Assembly (NCBI GenBank): GCA_944472155.2
Contig: OX235271.1
Location: forward strand, 105,351,256-105,415,255
From: Trichobilharzia szidati
Lineage: Eukaryota; Platyhelminthes; Trematoda; Strigeidida; Schistosomatidae
Direction: 5' to 3'
Length of the DNA: 64,000 nucleotides
A program made the position numbers and the translations under genes. This document shows positions 1 to 9,833 of the stretch, piece after piece. Position 1 is the stretch's first letter, and every line of letters begins with the position of its first letter. The notes below the pieces were generated by a model, which saw nothing but the letters and a program-made list of their open reading frames with translations, was not told where the DNA came from and did not search any database.

Positions 1-163
1 AGCTCAGATTTTGAAAGGCCTTATGTAAGCCTTCCTTAAATGTAGCGGTAATGTTAGTCTCACTATGTATTGATTGGTTACTCTCAGTCTCCTGTAAGTT
101 TATAGAGAAACTGTCTGTTAAGCTTTTTGTGGCGCTTGAATACTTGGATTTCCTTTAGGACCT
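1..163. other. No feature seen
   Basis: Short AT-rich stretch with no coding signal or repeat that I recognise. Confidence 0.5.
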
Positions 164-663
164 TTGATTTATTGGTTGGATGACAGTATTGCTATAGGCA
201 ACTTAGGACTCTGCAAGAACTGGCGAGGAATTATGCTCCTGTCGACGCCAAGTAAAATTCTGAGTCACATCATCCTGGAGAGAATAGAGGACGCACTTGA
301 TGCAGAATTCCGACCAGAACAAGCTGGATTCAGCAAAGGCAAATCATGTTCTGACCGAATTGCAACTCTACGCATCATCATCGAACAAAGCATGGAATGG
401 CAATCAAACCTCTACCCCAACTTTATAGACTTTGAGAAGGCCTTCGACAGCGTTGACCGCGAAGTAATTTGAAAACTACTCGAGTACTTATTCAACAGCT
501 GTATGACAACGGCACATGTCAATTGATCCACAACGGAAAACCCAGCAAGGTGTTTGAAGTAAACACAGGATTCAGACAAGGGTGCTTATTATCACCAATG
601 ATATTCCTAATTGTGGTGGACTGGACTATGCATCAGACAGTGGGAAACGAGAAGAAGTTGTAG
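164..663 (+). pseudogene. RTE-type LINE reverse transcriptase fragment
   Basis: Two overlapping frames (164-472 and 469-663) read as the middle of a non-LTR reverse transcriptase. The first contains RGIMLLSTPSKI, EQAGF and FEKAFDSVDR. The second contains FEVNTGFRQGCLLSP followed by a DW motif. These are fingers and palm motifs of the RTE/SR2-like LINEs common in schistosomes. A stop and frame change near 469 break it, and the endonuclease and the catalytic YADD region are absent. It is an immobile internal relic, not a host gene. Confidence 0.85.
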
Positions 664-2732
664 GGGTGCTATTATTTCAGGGTATACTACCTTATAAACG
701 ATCGTCAATTGAAGACCAGGGAGTACTGAGACGTTTCGTCCCAATCTGAAACCCTTCAGTTTAAGTGTCATGCCACTACAAACTGAGCACTTGAAACGTT
801 CCTTTTTGTTTTGACTTCACATGTACTTTTTCCTGGGTGAACTATTACATCTTTCTTATTCAGTCATAAGAGTGATTCACTGCACCTTGGTGTACATGGA
901 AGCTTGTGTTTCGTAGTAGTAAGAGCCTAATTTCCAAATGTTAGTTGTCAGAAATGTAGCATTAAATTTTGTTTATCCATCATTGAGTACGAATCTTAAT
1001 TATAGACAACTACGTAACGTTAAGTACGTTGAAGTAGGAACCGATTATTTCTCTCATATATCCTCTCGCGGTTACCCATAAAGCGCTTCGTTCTAATACT
1101 ATACTTCTTCTAACAATTAAGTAGACCGCTAACACACATCAGATTCACTACATAAAGCAACTCCATTTATATCATCAACTCCACGCTGCTTCAAGATACT
1201 GTAAATAAAAGAATCCAAATAACATGGTTTATCTTTTCAAGCTGAAACGAAAGAGACATTTTAAAATGGGAAGTCCTCTATATTAAGAAAGTAAATATTA
1301 TTTATACTTCGAGTCGTCGTCATTCCATACACAATATGAAATATGGTGTTCATGGATTTCGGAAAAGGATTGTCGGTCAGCAAAATCTAGCACTAATTCA
1401 ACAATCTAAGTGTCCTTGTTAGGGGTTACTTTCAGTTTCTTAATTTTGAAAATATGCACATTGCACTGTATTTGTTGGGACATGTTATAACCATTCGGAA
1501 GCGATCTTACACCATTTAATTAAGAGAAGGCCAAATCAATGATTGGATTTCGTCTCATCAGCATATACTAGCCTTTCATAGTGGATTTATAATGTATGGA
1601 AACCCATGAATCTATGTGGATAGGAAATTATGTTGGAAAAACATTTAAATCAAGTAATAACCTTTTCTGTGGTAATAAATTTGTCACTTCCCACTATTGA
1701 CCAGCGTACTTTTCCACCGAAGTCTTCACTTCCTTTAGTTTGCGCTACCTAGTGTTAGTCAAGAGCATTAGTGATGTGACTGGCTCGGATTTATGAACCC
1801 CGGCCTGAACTAAATTACGCAAATCCTCATCTTAGCAGGATCACATGCTCTAATTCGGATTAACAAATTAGCATGAAAAGTTGATAGTCGAGATAAGCAG
1901 CCTTCTTGAACAATGGACATTCTTAACAGTGTTCACATGTATCTCATTGCAGGTAAGACCAAGAGCAGAAAACTTAGTCATGTATAAGTCCAGTACTGAA
2001 TGAGACCATTTGCTTGTCACTTTTTAAAGCTTTTTACATTTAAGTAATTAAACTTCGAGTCTGATGTACAGTAAATCCATAGTTTCAACTTTCACTTCGA
2101 AGATGATTTTTCATCACTTTTATTATTCTACTGATCTTTGAATTGACCAGTTAGTCTTCATTGGTAAAGTGTGGTAATTGAAGCGCAACTGAAACCTCGA
2201 AGAGCCACAAACTTTGACTTTTCTCTTGTAAGTGTACGGTCTAAGAGGCATCCGAACTCAGATGGTAATCTGAGGGTTATAATCCTGTAGTGTCGCGTGC
2301 TATATCCTTTTTCAATCCTCACAAACCATATGTATTATATGACTTCACTAATCTGAATATATCTCATATAGTCTCAGTAGTCACTCTTAATATATTTATC
2401 AATATTAATACCTCTATGACGAGTATAGTTCGTATTATTTATCTGATGTCGTTTCATTCCTTTAGACAATTTATTAATACATCCTAGAACACATTTACTA
2501 TGATCATTTTGTTGAACCTACTAGACAATAATGAAATGAAATCGTTTCCTGTTACTATCATAAATCACAACGTACAACTGTTCAAAATTCTAAACTAAAC
2601 TTTTGGTACATTTAGCTGTTTATATTTTTGGAGAAAAATTGGAATTCAAAAGGTTAGGGCTTTTGATTTGCGATGTGATGACACACTTTTGATTGTGGAT
2701 ATATCCAGATGACGGTTCGCGAATAGGGTGAA
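664..2732. other. No gene seen
   Basis: About 2 kb of AT-rich sequence. Only short chance frames occur (for example 2290-2487, with composition typical of noncoding DNA). No LTR, transposase or splice-consistent exon was found. Confidence 0.5.
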
Positions 2733-2968
2733 ATGCGTACAATGAGGCAGTAGTTCAATGATAGCATGCTCATCAGAGATAGAGTACCTCGAGTTCCAAC
2801 TGCACCTCCACGCACTCAAAAACCTCATCTAGCTATAATGGTAAAGCTGGAGAAGAGGGTAGTAGGCTGGCAACCTCCTCACCCAGCAAACATAACCCAA
2901 CAACAGTACAACTGAAACTTAACCACTTGAAACCATTCATACATATTCTACTCGAAATGTGAGGAGGG
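2733..2968 (+). repeat. Degenerate tRNA-headed SINE with RTE-like tail
   Basis: The left half resembles a decayed tRNA-like head: an A-box-like stretch after TGCGTAC, a B-box-like GAGTTCCAAC and a closing CACGCACTC. The right half matches, with many changes, the body of the SINE at 21623-21857: GGCTGGCAACCTCC, CTGAAACTTAACCACTTGAA and TATTCTACTCGAAATG. It is much more diverged than the 21.6 kb copy, so it is an old insertion. Confidence 0.6.
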
Positions 2969-3646
2969 AAAAATAATTAAGCCAATATATGTATATGTAA
3001 GTATAGATGTATACTGGTTTATTATGAAAAGATTAAAATTCACAGAAAATACTAATCAAAATGTAAATATCAAAACAATACGAAGAAAAATATAAATTCA
3101 TTTTAAAAAACTATAAAAAATAAAATGATACGCATTGTATTATTACTAAGCAAGAAACAAAACTAAGCATGAAAATCACTTTTTGTCATTAGACAAACAA
3201 AGACAAAGATAACAACACCATTTGTCGACTATAATTCACACGTTATAAAGGGATTAGAGAGAAATACTGTTAACTTCATACAATTTAAAACTTCACCGGT
3301 TTCCATTAATATATATATGTATGTATGATATTGAGAGCATTGTTTCATAGAATTCTATTTAATTTTTTTGTTTAATGCAGCATTTAAATACGAAATGGTA
3401 ATATGGAATAATGAAAAGAAAACTGAATAGTGCTTGCTTATTTGTGTAAACATCAATAACGGCTCTACATACTTAAGATTACACACATAGCAAGTAAAAC
3501 AAAATCCATGAAAATAATCAGAATCCGTAAATATTATTATTATTATTTTTAAAAACCGAACGTACATGGTATTTTTGGGAAATAAAATTAATGATACAAA
3601 TACTGCTACTAACGAAAACCGTAGTATAAATAGAAAAATAAATTTT
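2969..3646 (-). other. Probable 3' UTR of the minus-strand exon at 3647-4158
   Basis: AT-rich sequence downstream of the minus-strand stop codon. A minus-strand AATAAA (TTTATT on the plus strand near 3018) could be the polyadenylation signal. A histidine-rich frame here at 3647-3723 is the frame shadow of the CAA/CCA repeats in the exon. Confidence 0.4.
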
Positions 3647-4158
3647 TTATAAAGGTTGAATAACACTGGGCTGTTGTTGTTGTGGTGGTGGTGGTGGTGA
3701 TAATGATGATGATGAGAATCCATTGTGCTGTTGTATAGAATAATTAGTACTTAGTGAATTTAAATGATGTGTAAAATGTGAATTGTATGAGGCTAATGAT
3801 ACTTCTGATCTACTACACTCATCATCGGATCGATTTGATTTTACTCTTTTTATTGCATTAATTGTATCTAAACAGGCTTGAATTGCACGACAATTTTGGA
3901 TTACCTCTGGTGGATTAGCATCAGCATCAAGTTTAGCCGTTAACTGTTGTATTTTATTCAATATTTTAATGAGGATATCATCTTGAATTTGATTATATAA
4001 AAATTGATCATCGTTTTGATCTGAATTAGACATAGGAAGACAATTTGAATAAGCAGTAATACTGTCTTTGGATTGAGCTTTATTTAATGTTCCATTTGTA
4101 CTAGATAGTGAAGTTGATGTGTTCTGTGGACTATAGTTTACAGATTTCCCATTGATAG
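3647..4158 (-). CDS. Terminal exon of an unrecognised host gene
   Basis: The minus strand shows a pyrimidine-rich acceptor ending TTGCATTTTTAG just before 4158. About 170 codons follow without interruption to TAA at 3647-3649. The exon enters after the first base of a codon. The product is Ser/Asn-rich at first, then has a likely helical stretch (ILNKIQQLTAKLDADANPP... IQACLDTINAIKRVK), then a Ser/Pro/Gln-rich tail with PPPPPQQQQP. I do not recognise the family. The uninterrupted length, the acceptor and the biased low-complexity tail argue for a real last exon rather than a chance frame. Earlier exons would lie at higher coordinates, so some of the elements to the right could sit in its introns. 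Confidence 0.6.
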
Positions 4159-5739
4159 CTAAAAATGCAAAAATGTTAAAAACACTTAATCTATTAACCA
4201 AATCTCAATTAATAACTTCAATTACAGCATGAAGAGAATATGTAAAATATGATGCTTTATGCTAATCATTTTGATTACTTTTCATATAGAAAATTAAAGG
4301 CGATGAGTCATTACATAACTTCTAATTAATTGGTGAACTTAGGCGAATAAAATGATAGAACTTGAAAATTAATCTAATGCTCACTAGTGATTCATACAGG
4401 ATGAAGTTTCCCAGAGTTCTAGTGAGAAATCGTGACAGAAGTTGACTGCAGGGTCAGGTGCTCACCGATGACATTGGCTGGTGCTGGTTCTGTATGTCAC
4501 GAATTAGCACAAGTTATAACTCATGGACCACTGAGTTCTCTTCAACTGGTGGAATGGTCAACAGGATTGCCTTATAACCAAACGATCACAGAGTGCATCC
4601 TGTGAAGAGTCGCCAGCTAGGGCAAAATATCTTTCTAGTACTCACTAACTTTTCAGTAATTCTCTAAATGATGTCGATTCGTAACCTAACTTGAAATCAC
4701 TCAACACCCTGCGAATGAATATTTGCAAATAAAAAGAGAGATATGTGCTTGCCTCCTATTTCTGAGTGATTTTAAAGGATATCTCAGCAACTAAATGAGT
4801 AATCAATCAGGTTTCCATTTAATTAGGAAGGAAAGCACCTATCCACGATACCGACACCTGATTGGTTATACACTTGGTGAGCGACAGGAAATCCCTCAGC
4901 ATAGCGATGCTAATGCCAAATGCATGTCTGATAGCTATGACAAGTTTAGTTACCAGGGTGACATGTATATATTTAACATGCTGGTTATCAATTTTTAAGG
5001 TTAGAAACTAAAACCACCTAGTGAAGCGAGTTTGTGACATGTAAATGTCAGCAGTACATGATAAGTGGTATATAATAGCACCCATTTTGGGATGATAGCA
5101 GTTATGAATTTGAAACATGATCTGTCTGTTATAGAATGTGTATCATGAGCAGTAAATAACTTATGAGATATTACACCACTAGAATAAAAATATTTGACAC
5201 TGAATATTTTACTGTTCTATTCCGGTCAGTCAGTATTCATACCACATATTGACAGATGATAGATGAAATCAAATGTTGTTGGATGTTTGAACCTTCATAA
5301 CAAGAATGAAGATTCACACGCCTGTAGCTAAATTCAAATTTAGGCTGCTTAACTCTGGCCTGTGATTGGTTATTAATTAATGTTCTAGACAGACATGATA
5401 TGAGTCATTCAAGTCAATGTTATATACTACGTCAAATAAATAAATAAATAAAGGTGCTCGAGATGTCCAATGTCATTAGATTTCCTACTTAGTATGTATA
5501 TTTGCATACCACTTTTATGATAAATAGATAAGCTTACAAACACAATCATTTCCCATAATACACTGATAAGTATTAGTTTTGCCTTTTATTTGTACTATTA
5601 AATACAGAAAAAAATATTCCCATCTTTTCTCTCCATTTTAAAGGTTTTCACTTAATGAATGTAGTAGTGAAAACCATTACTACATATAAATAGGATGCAT
5701 TGGAACTAGTCAAATCCTGTAGATATACCTTACACTCGA

Positions 5740-5774
<35 letters not shown>

Positions 5775-5929
5775 CTATGATTATAGAATGAAAGACATAT
5801 GCATGTAAACAAAAATGTTTTTATACATATAACTACAACGACATACAACGTTTGCAAATATATTCCTGATAAACTAGTCATCCAACTCATGTGAACATAG
5901 ACTGTATACATTAAAAAGCCAGCACCGTG
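4159..5929. other. Intron or intergenic DNA, no gene seen
   Basis: No coding exon found. It contains a short AAAT-type repeat near 5430-5451, possibly a retroposon tail, and a TA microsatellite at about 5743-5772. The segment 4396-4700 has the look of an old repeat, but I could not match it to anything else in the window. Confidence 0.45.
5743..5772. repeat. (TA)n microsatellite
   Basis: An uninterrupted alternating A/T run of about 30 bases. It is a simple repeat with no further function visible. Confidence 0.9.
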
Positions 5930-6480
5930 GCGAAAAAAAAATTAAGCAAGAAGTATCTATAAAAACATTAAACATCATAAAAAGAGTTAATCAAACAAAA
6001 CAATGAAAGAAGGGTAGGAAATGGAAGGTGTAGATTATTCGCGACTGTCAGGGTGAATGATTACATGAATATATGCAGTATAAATAATTGATAATGTTAA
6101 CAGTAATGATAACAAAAAATAACAGTAACAATAATAAGGATACAAAGTAACATCAAAATGTATGGAATGCATCCGTGTCAAAGAAAGATTAGCACATGCA
6201 AGCATAATTCAGGAATTAGAGGAAATCAAAACTTGTTATAACTTTAAATAAAAATTTATGCACATAATAAACAATGAGGTGGTCGTTAGCCTCTGAGAAA
6301 TCCAAATATAAGGAGATATATACATATCCTTGGTGAATGCATATGCTTGCAGTACAGTTAATAAACTACAAACCATTAGTGGTAATAATATTAATAAATG
6401 TCTATGTTTATAGTGAAAGGAATGTCAACAACAATAATACTGAGGAGAATGTCTAAATAAAGGTTAACGTACTTGTTATG

Positions 6481-7704
6481 TCAGTCAATGAAATGAACAT
6501 AGCGGGCAGGTTTACAGATCTGCCGACCACTGCGTGTCTGAACAGGGGGAAGTGTGAAGAGCGGAAGTGTAGGAGTTGCATTGATTTTCTCATTATTTAT
6601 CGGTACAGGCGTTGCTATTGCTTCATATTCACTGTCCATGTACGCTGGTTTCAGACGGTCAACAGAAACAGTTTCCTGCTTACCATTTTTGTTCAGTGTG
6701 AAGTATTTGTCAGTGCGCTTGAGTACTGGAAAAGGACCTTCATATGGATGTTGTAAGCCTTTCCTAATGGCATCGACGCGAACAAATACAAATTTGCAAG
6801 TAAGTAGATTCTTGTTAACTTGAGCTTTGTGAAATGATTGGCGAGGGGCTACTGGTCGAAGATGAAGCATTTGCTGAGTAAGACGATTGGTAAAATCAGA
6901 GATATTTACATCAGTTGAATCATTGGAAAGAACTAACTGACCAGGCAATGTGAGGGTAGTACCATACACGAGTTGAGCAGGTGTACATCCCAAGTCTTCT
7001 TTGACAGTTGACCGGGTACTGAGGAGAACTAATGGTAGGTGTTCACTCCACTTAGATGAGTCAGCTTGTGCCATCAAAGAGCTTTTCAGTTGTCGATGGA
7101 AACGTTCCACCAGACCATTCGCTGCAGGATGATAAGCTGTAGTGGAGATGTGGTTCATTCCAAGGAGTCTCGTTAGCCCTCGAAACGGAGTTGGTTGAAA
7201 TTGAGCTCCTCGGTCTGTGGTAATCGTTGTTGGTACTCCATAGTTTGACACCCAACGATCTAGGAAAACCAAAGCGGTATTTTCTGCAGATATGTCGTTG
7301 AGTGGACAAGCAATAGCCCATCGAGTGAATCGATCGATAGCTGTAAGGATATGTGTAAAACCTCTGGATGGTGGTAATGGTCCAACAATATCTATGTGCA
7401 CATGTTGAAATCGTTTATCTGGTAAATTGAACTGCTTTGGAGTTGTGACGGTGTGATGATGTACCTTGGACTTTTGACATTGCAAGCATTGGAGTGCCGA
7501 TCTCCGAATATCGGAGTTCATTTTTGGCCAAACGAAACGCTCACTGATTAACTTAACCGTAGCACGTACTCCAGGATGAGACAGAGAATGTAGATGTTCA
7601 AATAAAGGTTTTCGACAACTTTGTGGAACAAAAGGTCGATGAACGCCGGTAGAAACGTCGCAGATGATAGTTGTATCAGACAGAGGAATAGGTATATCCT
7701 GCAA
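6481..7704 (-). pseudogene. Gypsy element 1 integrase
   Basis: A 407-codon minus-strand frame. An N-terminal HHCC zinc region is visible (HLHSLSHPG, then CLQCQ). The catalytic core has the first Asp in [10 protein letters not shown], the second in ITTDRGAQF and the Glu in NGLVERFHRQLK. A C-terminal basic tail includes VSVDRLKPAY and PARYVHFID. The domain looks complete, so this part alone could fold. Its element is disrupted upstream. Confidence 0.88.
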
Positions 7705-7716
7705 CTGTAGGGAGGA

Positions 7717-8209
7717 CTATCGTCTACAATTATGAAGTTCGGCGTCACTTTTCTGCAACTTGGTGATATTGTCTAAGCTAATGTCTATCGAAGATAGAAG
7801 CTGGTTAACATCACATCGAGACAAAGAATCGGCTACAATATTGGAATCTCCTTTGATAAACTGGATGTCTGTCGAGAATCGTGATATATAATCCAGTTGT
7901 CTGGCTTCTCTCGAGGAGTGTTTGTCCAACGAAGTGCTAAAAGCATAACAAAGAGGCTTATGGTCGGTTAAGATAGTAAAATGTCGACCTTGTAATAAGA
8001 AGCTGAAATGTTTCACTGCTAGATAGATAGCTAACAGTTCTGTGCCAAAAGTACTGTAACGTGTCTGAGCCGGTTCTGACTTCTTCGAAAAGAAAGCAAG
8101 TGGGGGTAACGTCACCATTAATCTTCTGCTGTAACACCGCGCCCACAGCTACTTGGGAGGCATCTGTGCACAAGATAAGGGATGCTTCGGGGTTGATGTG
8201 AGACAACAT
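7717..8209 (-). pseudogene. Gypsy element 1 RNase H
   Basis: Two overlapping minus-strand frames (7958-8209 and 7717-8118) give the RNase H part: ILCTDASQVAVGAVLQQ, then YSTFGTELLAIYLAVKHF, FTILTDHKPLCYAF and GDSNIVADSLSR. A frameshift near 8110 separates LCTDAS from the rest. The Asp of CTDAS, the Glu of GTELLA and the Asp of LTDHK fit the catalytic set. Confidence 0.82.
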
Positions 8210-8230
8210 AGCGACTTAAGATAAAGCGTC

Positions 8231-8584
8231 TTTAGCGTTGCAGAAAGATTCGTGTGCTTGCTCTGACCATTGAAATTTTTTAGGATCACTTTTAAGGAGA
8301 TCGGTTAAAGGTTGGACGATAGAAGGAATAAAACGTCAATAGAAATTAAACATCCCCAAAAATTGTCGGACTTTCTTCAAAGAGTCTGGTTGGGGGAAGT
8401 TTTTGATTGTATCTATCTTTTCCTCAGTAGGCCTGATTCCCTCGGCAGTTATGTAGTGTCCTAGGCATTGAATGGAAGAGGCACCGAAAATGCACTTCTT
8501 AGGATTTATAGCGACACCATACTGTTCGAAACGCTGGAACAAAGTGCTAAGATGTTTCTTATGTTCCTCTTCCGACTTGCTAGC
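8231..8584 (-). pseudogene. Gypsy element 1 reverse transcriptase, C-terminal half
   Basis: The minus-strand frame resumes just beyond the Penelope insertion with VIIASKSEEEHKKHL. It continues through FEQYGVAINPKKC, CLGHYITAEGIRP and KKVRQFLGMFNFY, the thumb and connection region. It joins the N-terminal half at 12645 across the 12-bp target duplication, which shows that one gene was split. Confidence 0.85.
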
Positions 8585-8596
8585 AATTATTACGTC
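8585..8596. repeat. Target-site duplication, left, of the Penelope-like insertion
   Basis: AATTATTACGTC here is repeated exactly at 12633-12644. The two copies flank the Penelope-like element inside the gypsy reverse transcriptase gene. Confidence 0.9.
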
Positions 8597-8621
8597 TCGA
8601 TAAAGAAAGGAAGACGAAATT

Positions 8622-8670
8622 TGCAGTATAAAATGATATCATTCTATTTCACAGGTTCTCATCAGCTGCA
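8622..8670 (-). ncRNA. Hammerhead ribozyme candidate, copy in the inverted arm
   Basis: The minus strand reads CTGATGA, GAAA and the flanking stems as at 12532-12580, except one base in stem III: CATTCTAT on the plus strand here versus CATTTTAT there, after reversal. Stems I and III are retained. Confidence 0.55.
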
Positions 8671-8999
8671 GACTACCTGAAATTACAATGGTTATATAAA
8701 TGATAATAACATACTTTAATGTTTGAGTAGTAGTAGAGAAGAGATAAAATTGACGCATCCAAAAAAGAATGAAAGCATTACAATTTTTAGTTGAAGTTAT
8801 CATCATCAATTTATACACTTTCAGAGTTGAAAAGAGGGGGGAGGGGTAAGACAGAAAACAGAAAAATTGACTAACAGAAACAGTGTTTGCTTGTAGGTTC
8901 ACATGGCAACTCCAAAAAACAAAAGCAATTACAGTTTATAAGATTGAGATTTGCTCAGTGAGTTGAGATCACTGAGTTAGATGACTAATCAAAATTCAG

Positions 9000-9778
9000 T
9001 TACCAAGGGAGTGAGAGGTTAATCACACTCTCTTTCTGTATGCATAAGTCTGGTTTAAATCGTTTGATTGCGATCGCTTCGGCAAATCGTAGTAAATTTG
9101 CTGTCCTTTGTCTATTTAATATTCTAAAGGACTTAGAAATCTCTACGAGATGTCCTGTATCAACAATATGTCTGGTAATTGCACTCTGAGAATATTTGCT
9201 TCCTTTCAGGCATAGGTTTCTTGGAATATGTTCAGAAAACCGGATAGAAGCCCTTCTTTCTGTCCTTCCAATGTACTTGCTCCCGCAAGTGCACGTAAAT
9301 TCATAAACGCAGTTGGAGTTGACATCAGCAGGGTATTTATCCAGTTTTGAGTGGATCATGGAAGGAGTGGTGTTGTATACTGTTATGAGTTTTGCTGCCG
9401 GGAAGCTTCTATTTATTGCTCCTTTCAGTCTTCTGTCAATCTTTTGTGAAACTGCATCTCCTTTGAATGGGAGACAAATAAATACTTTTTTCTTTTCTAC
9501 AGTTGGATGCTTTTCTTTCTTATCATTTTCTTTGCTATACTTCTGTATAAATCCTTTAGGGTATCCGTTTTCCCTCAGGCATTTCTCGACGAAATCTAGT
9601 TCTTCTTCGACCTTGTTTGGTGAACATAGCTTCCTGGCTCTGTCGTACAAAGTCCTCACTAATCCACGTTTATAGCTTATGGGACAAAAGCTGTTATAGT
9701 GAAGATATTGTCCAGTCCAGGTTTCTTTTCTATAGATGGATTTTTCAATCATGCCTTCGTTTGTCCTTTTTACATTTT
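9000..9778 (-). pseudogene. 5'-truncated copy of the Penelope-like ORF
   Basis: A minus-strand frame of 250 codons (9000-9752) identical in protein to the last 250 residues of the ORF at 9830-12202. It includes the whole GIY-YIG endonuclease region but none of the reverse transcriptase catalytic core. The copy is cut about 25 bases upstream of its first Met, at the junction with the long copy. Confidence 0.9.
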
Positions 9779-9780
9779 AA

Positions 9781-9833
9781 AAATTTCGTCTTCCTTTCTT
9801 TATCGAAATTTATCAAGGGAACCAGTTGTATGA
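9781..9833 (+). repeat. Penelope terminal direct repeat, 5' copy
   Basis: Begins AAATTTCGTC and is identical to 12580-12632. It lies directly before the start codon of the Penelope ORF. Its first base corresponds to the fifth base after the predicted hammerhead cleavage site in the 3' copy. Confidence 0.9.

Noticed and set aside
3647..3723. Histidine-rich minus-strand protein (MDSHHHHYHH...)
   Set aside because: It is another frame of the CAA/CCA repeats that encode the Pro/Gln tail of the terminal exon.
5743..5772. CRISPR-like or structured array
   Set aside because: Simple TA repeat only; no spacer-repeat pattern anywhere in the window.
9617..9829. N-terminal extension of the Penelope ORF
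   Set aside because: It lies in the inverted arm on the other side of the copy junction, so it is not part of the element's own gene.
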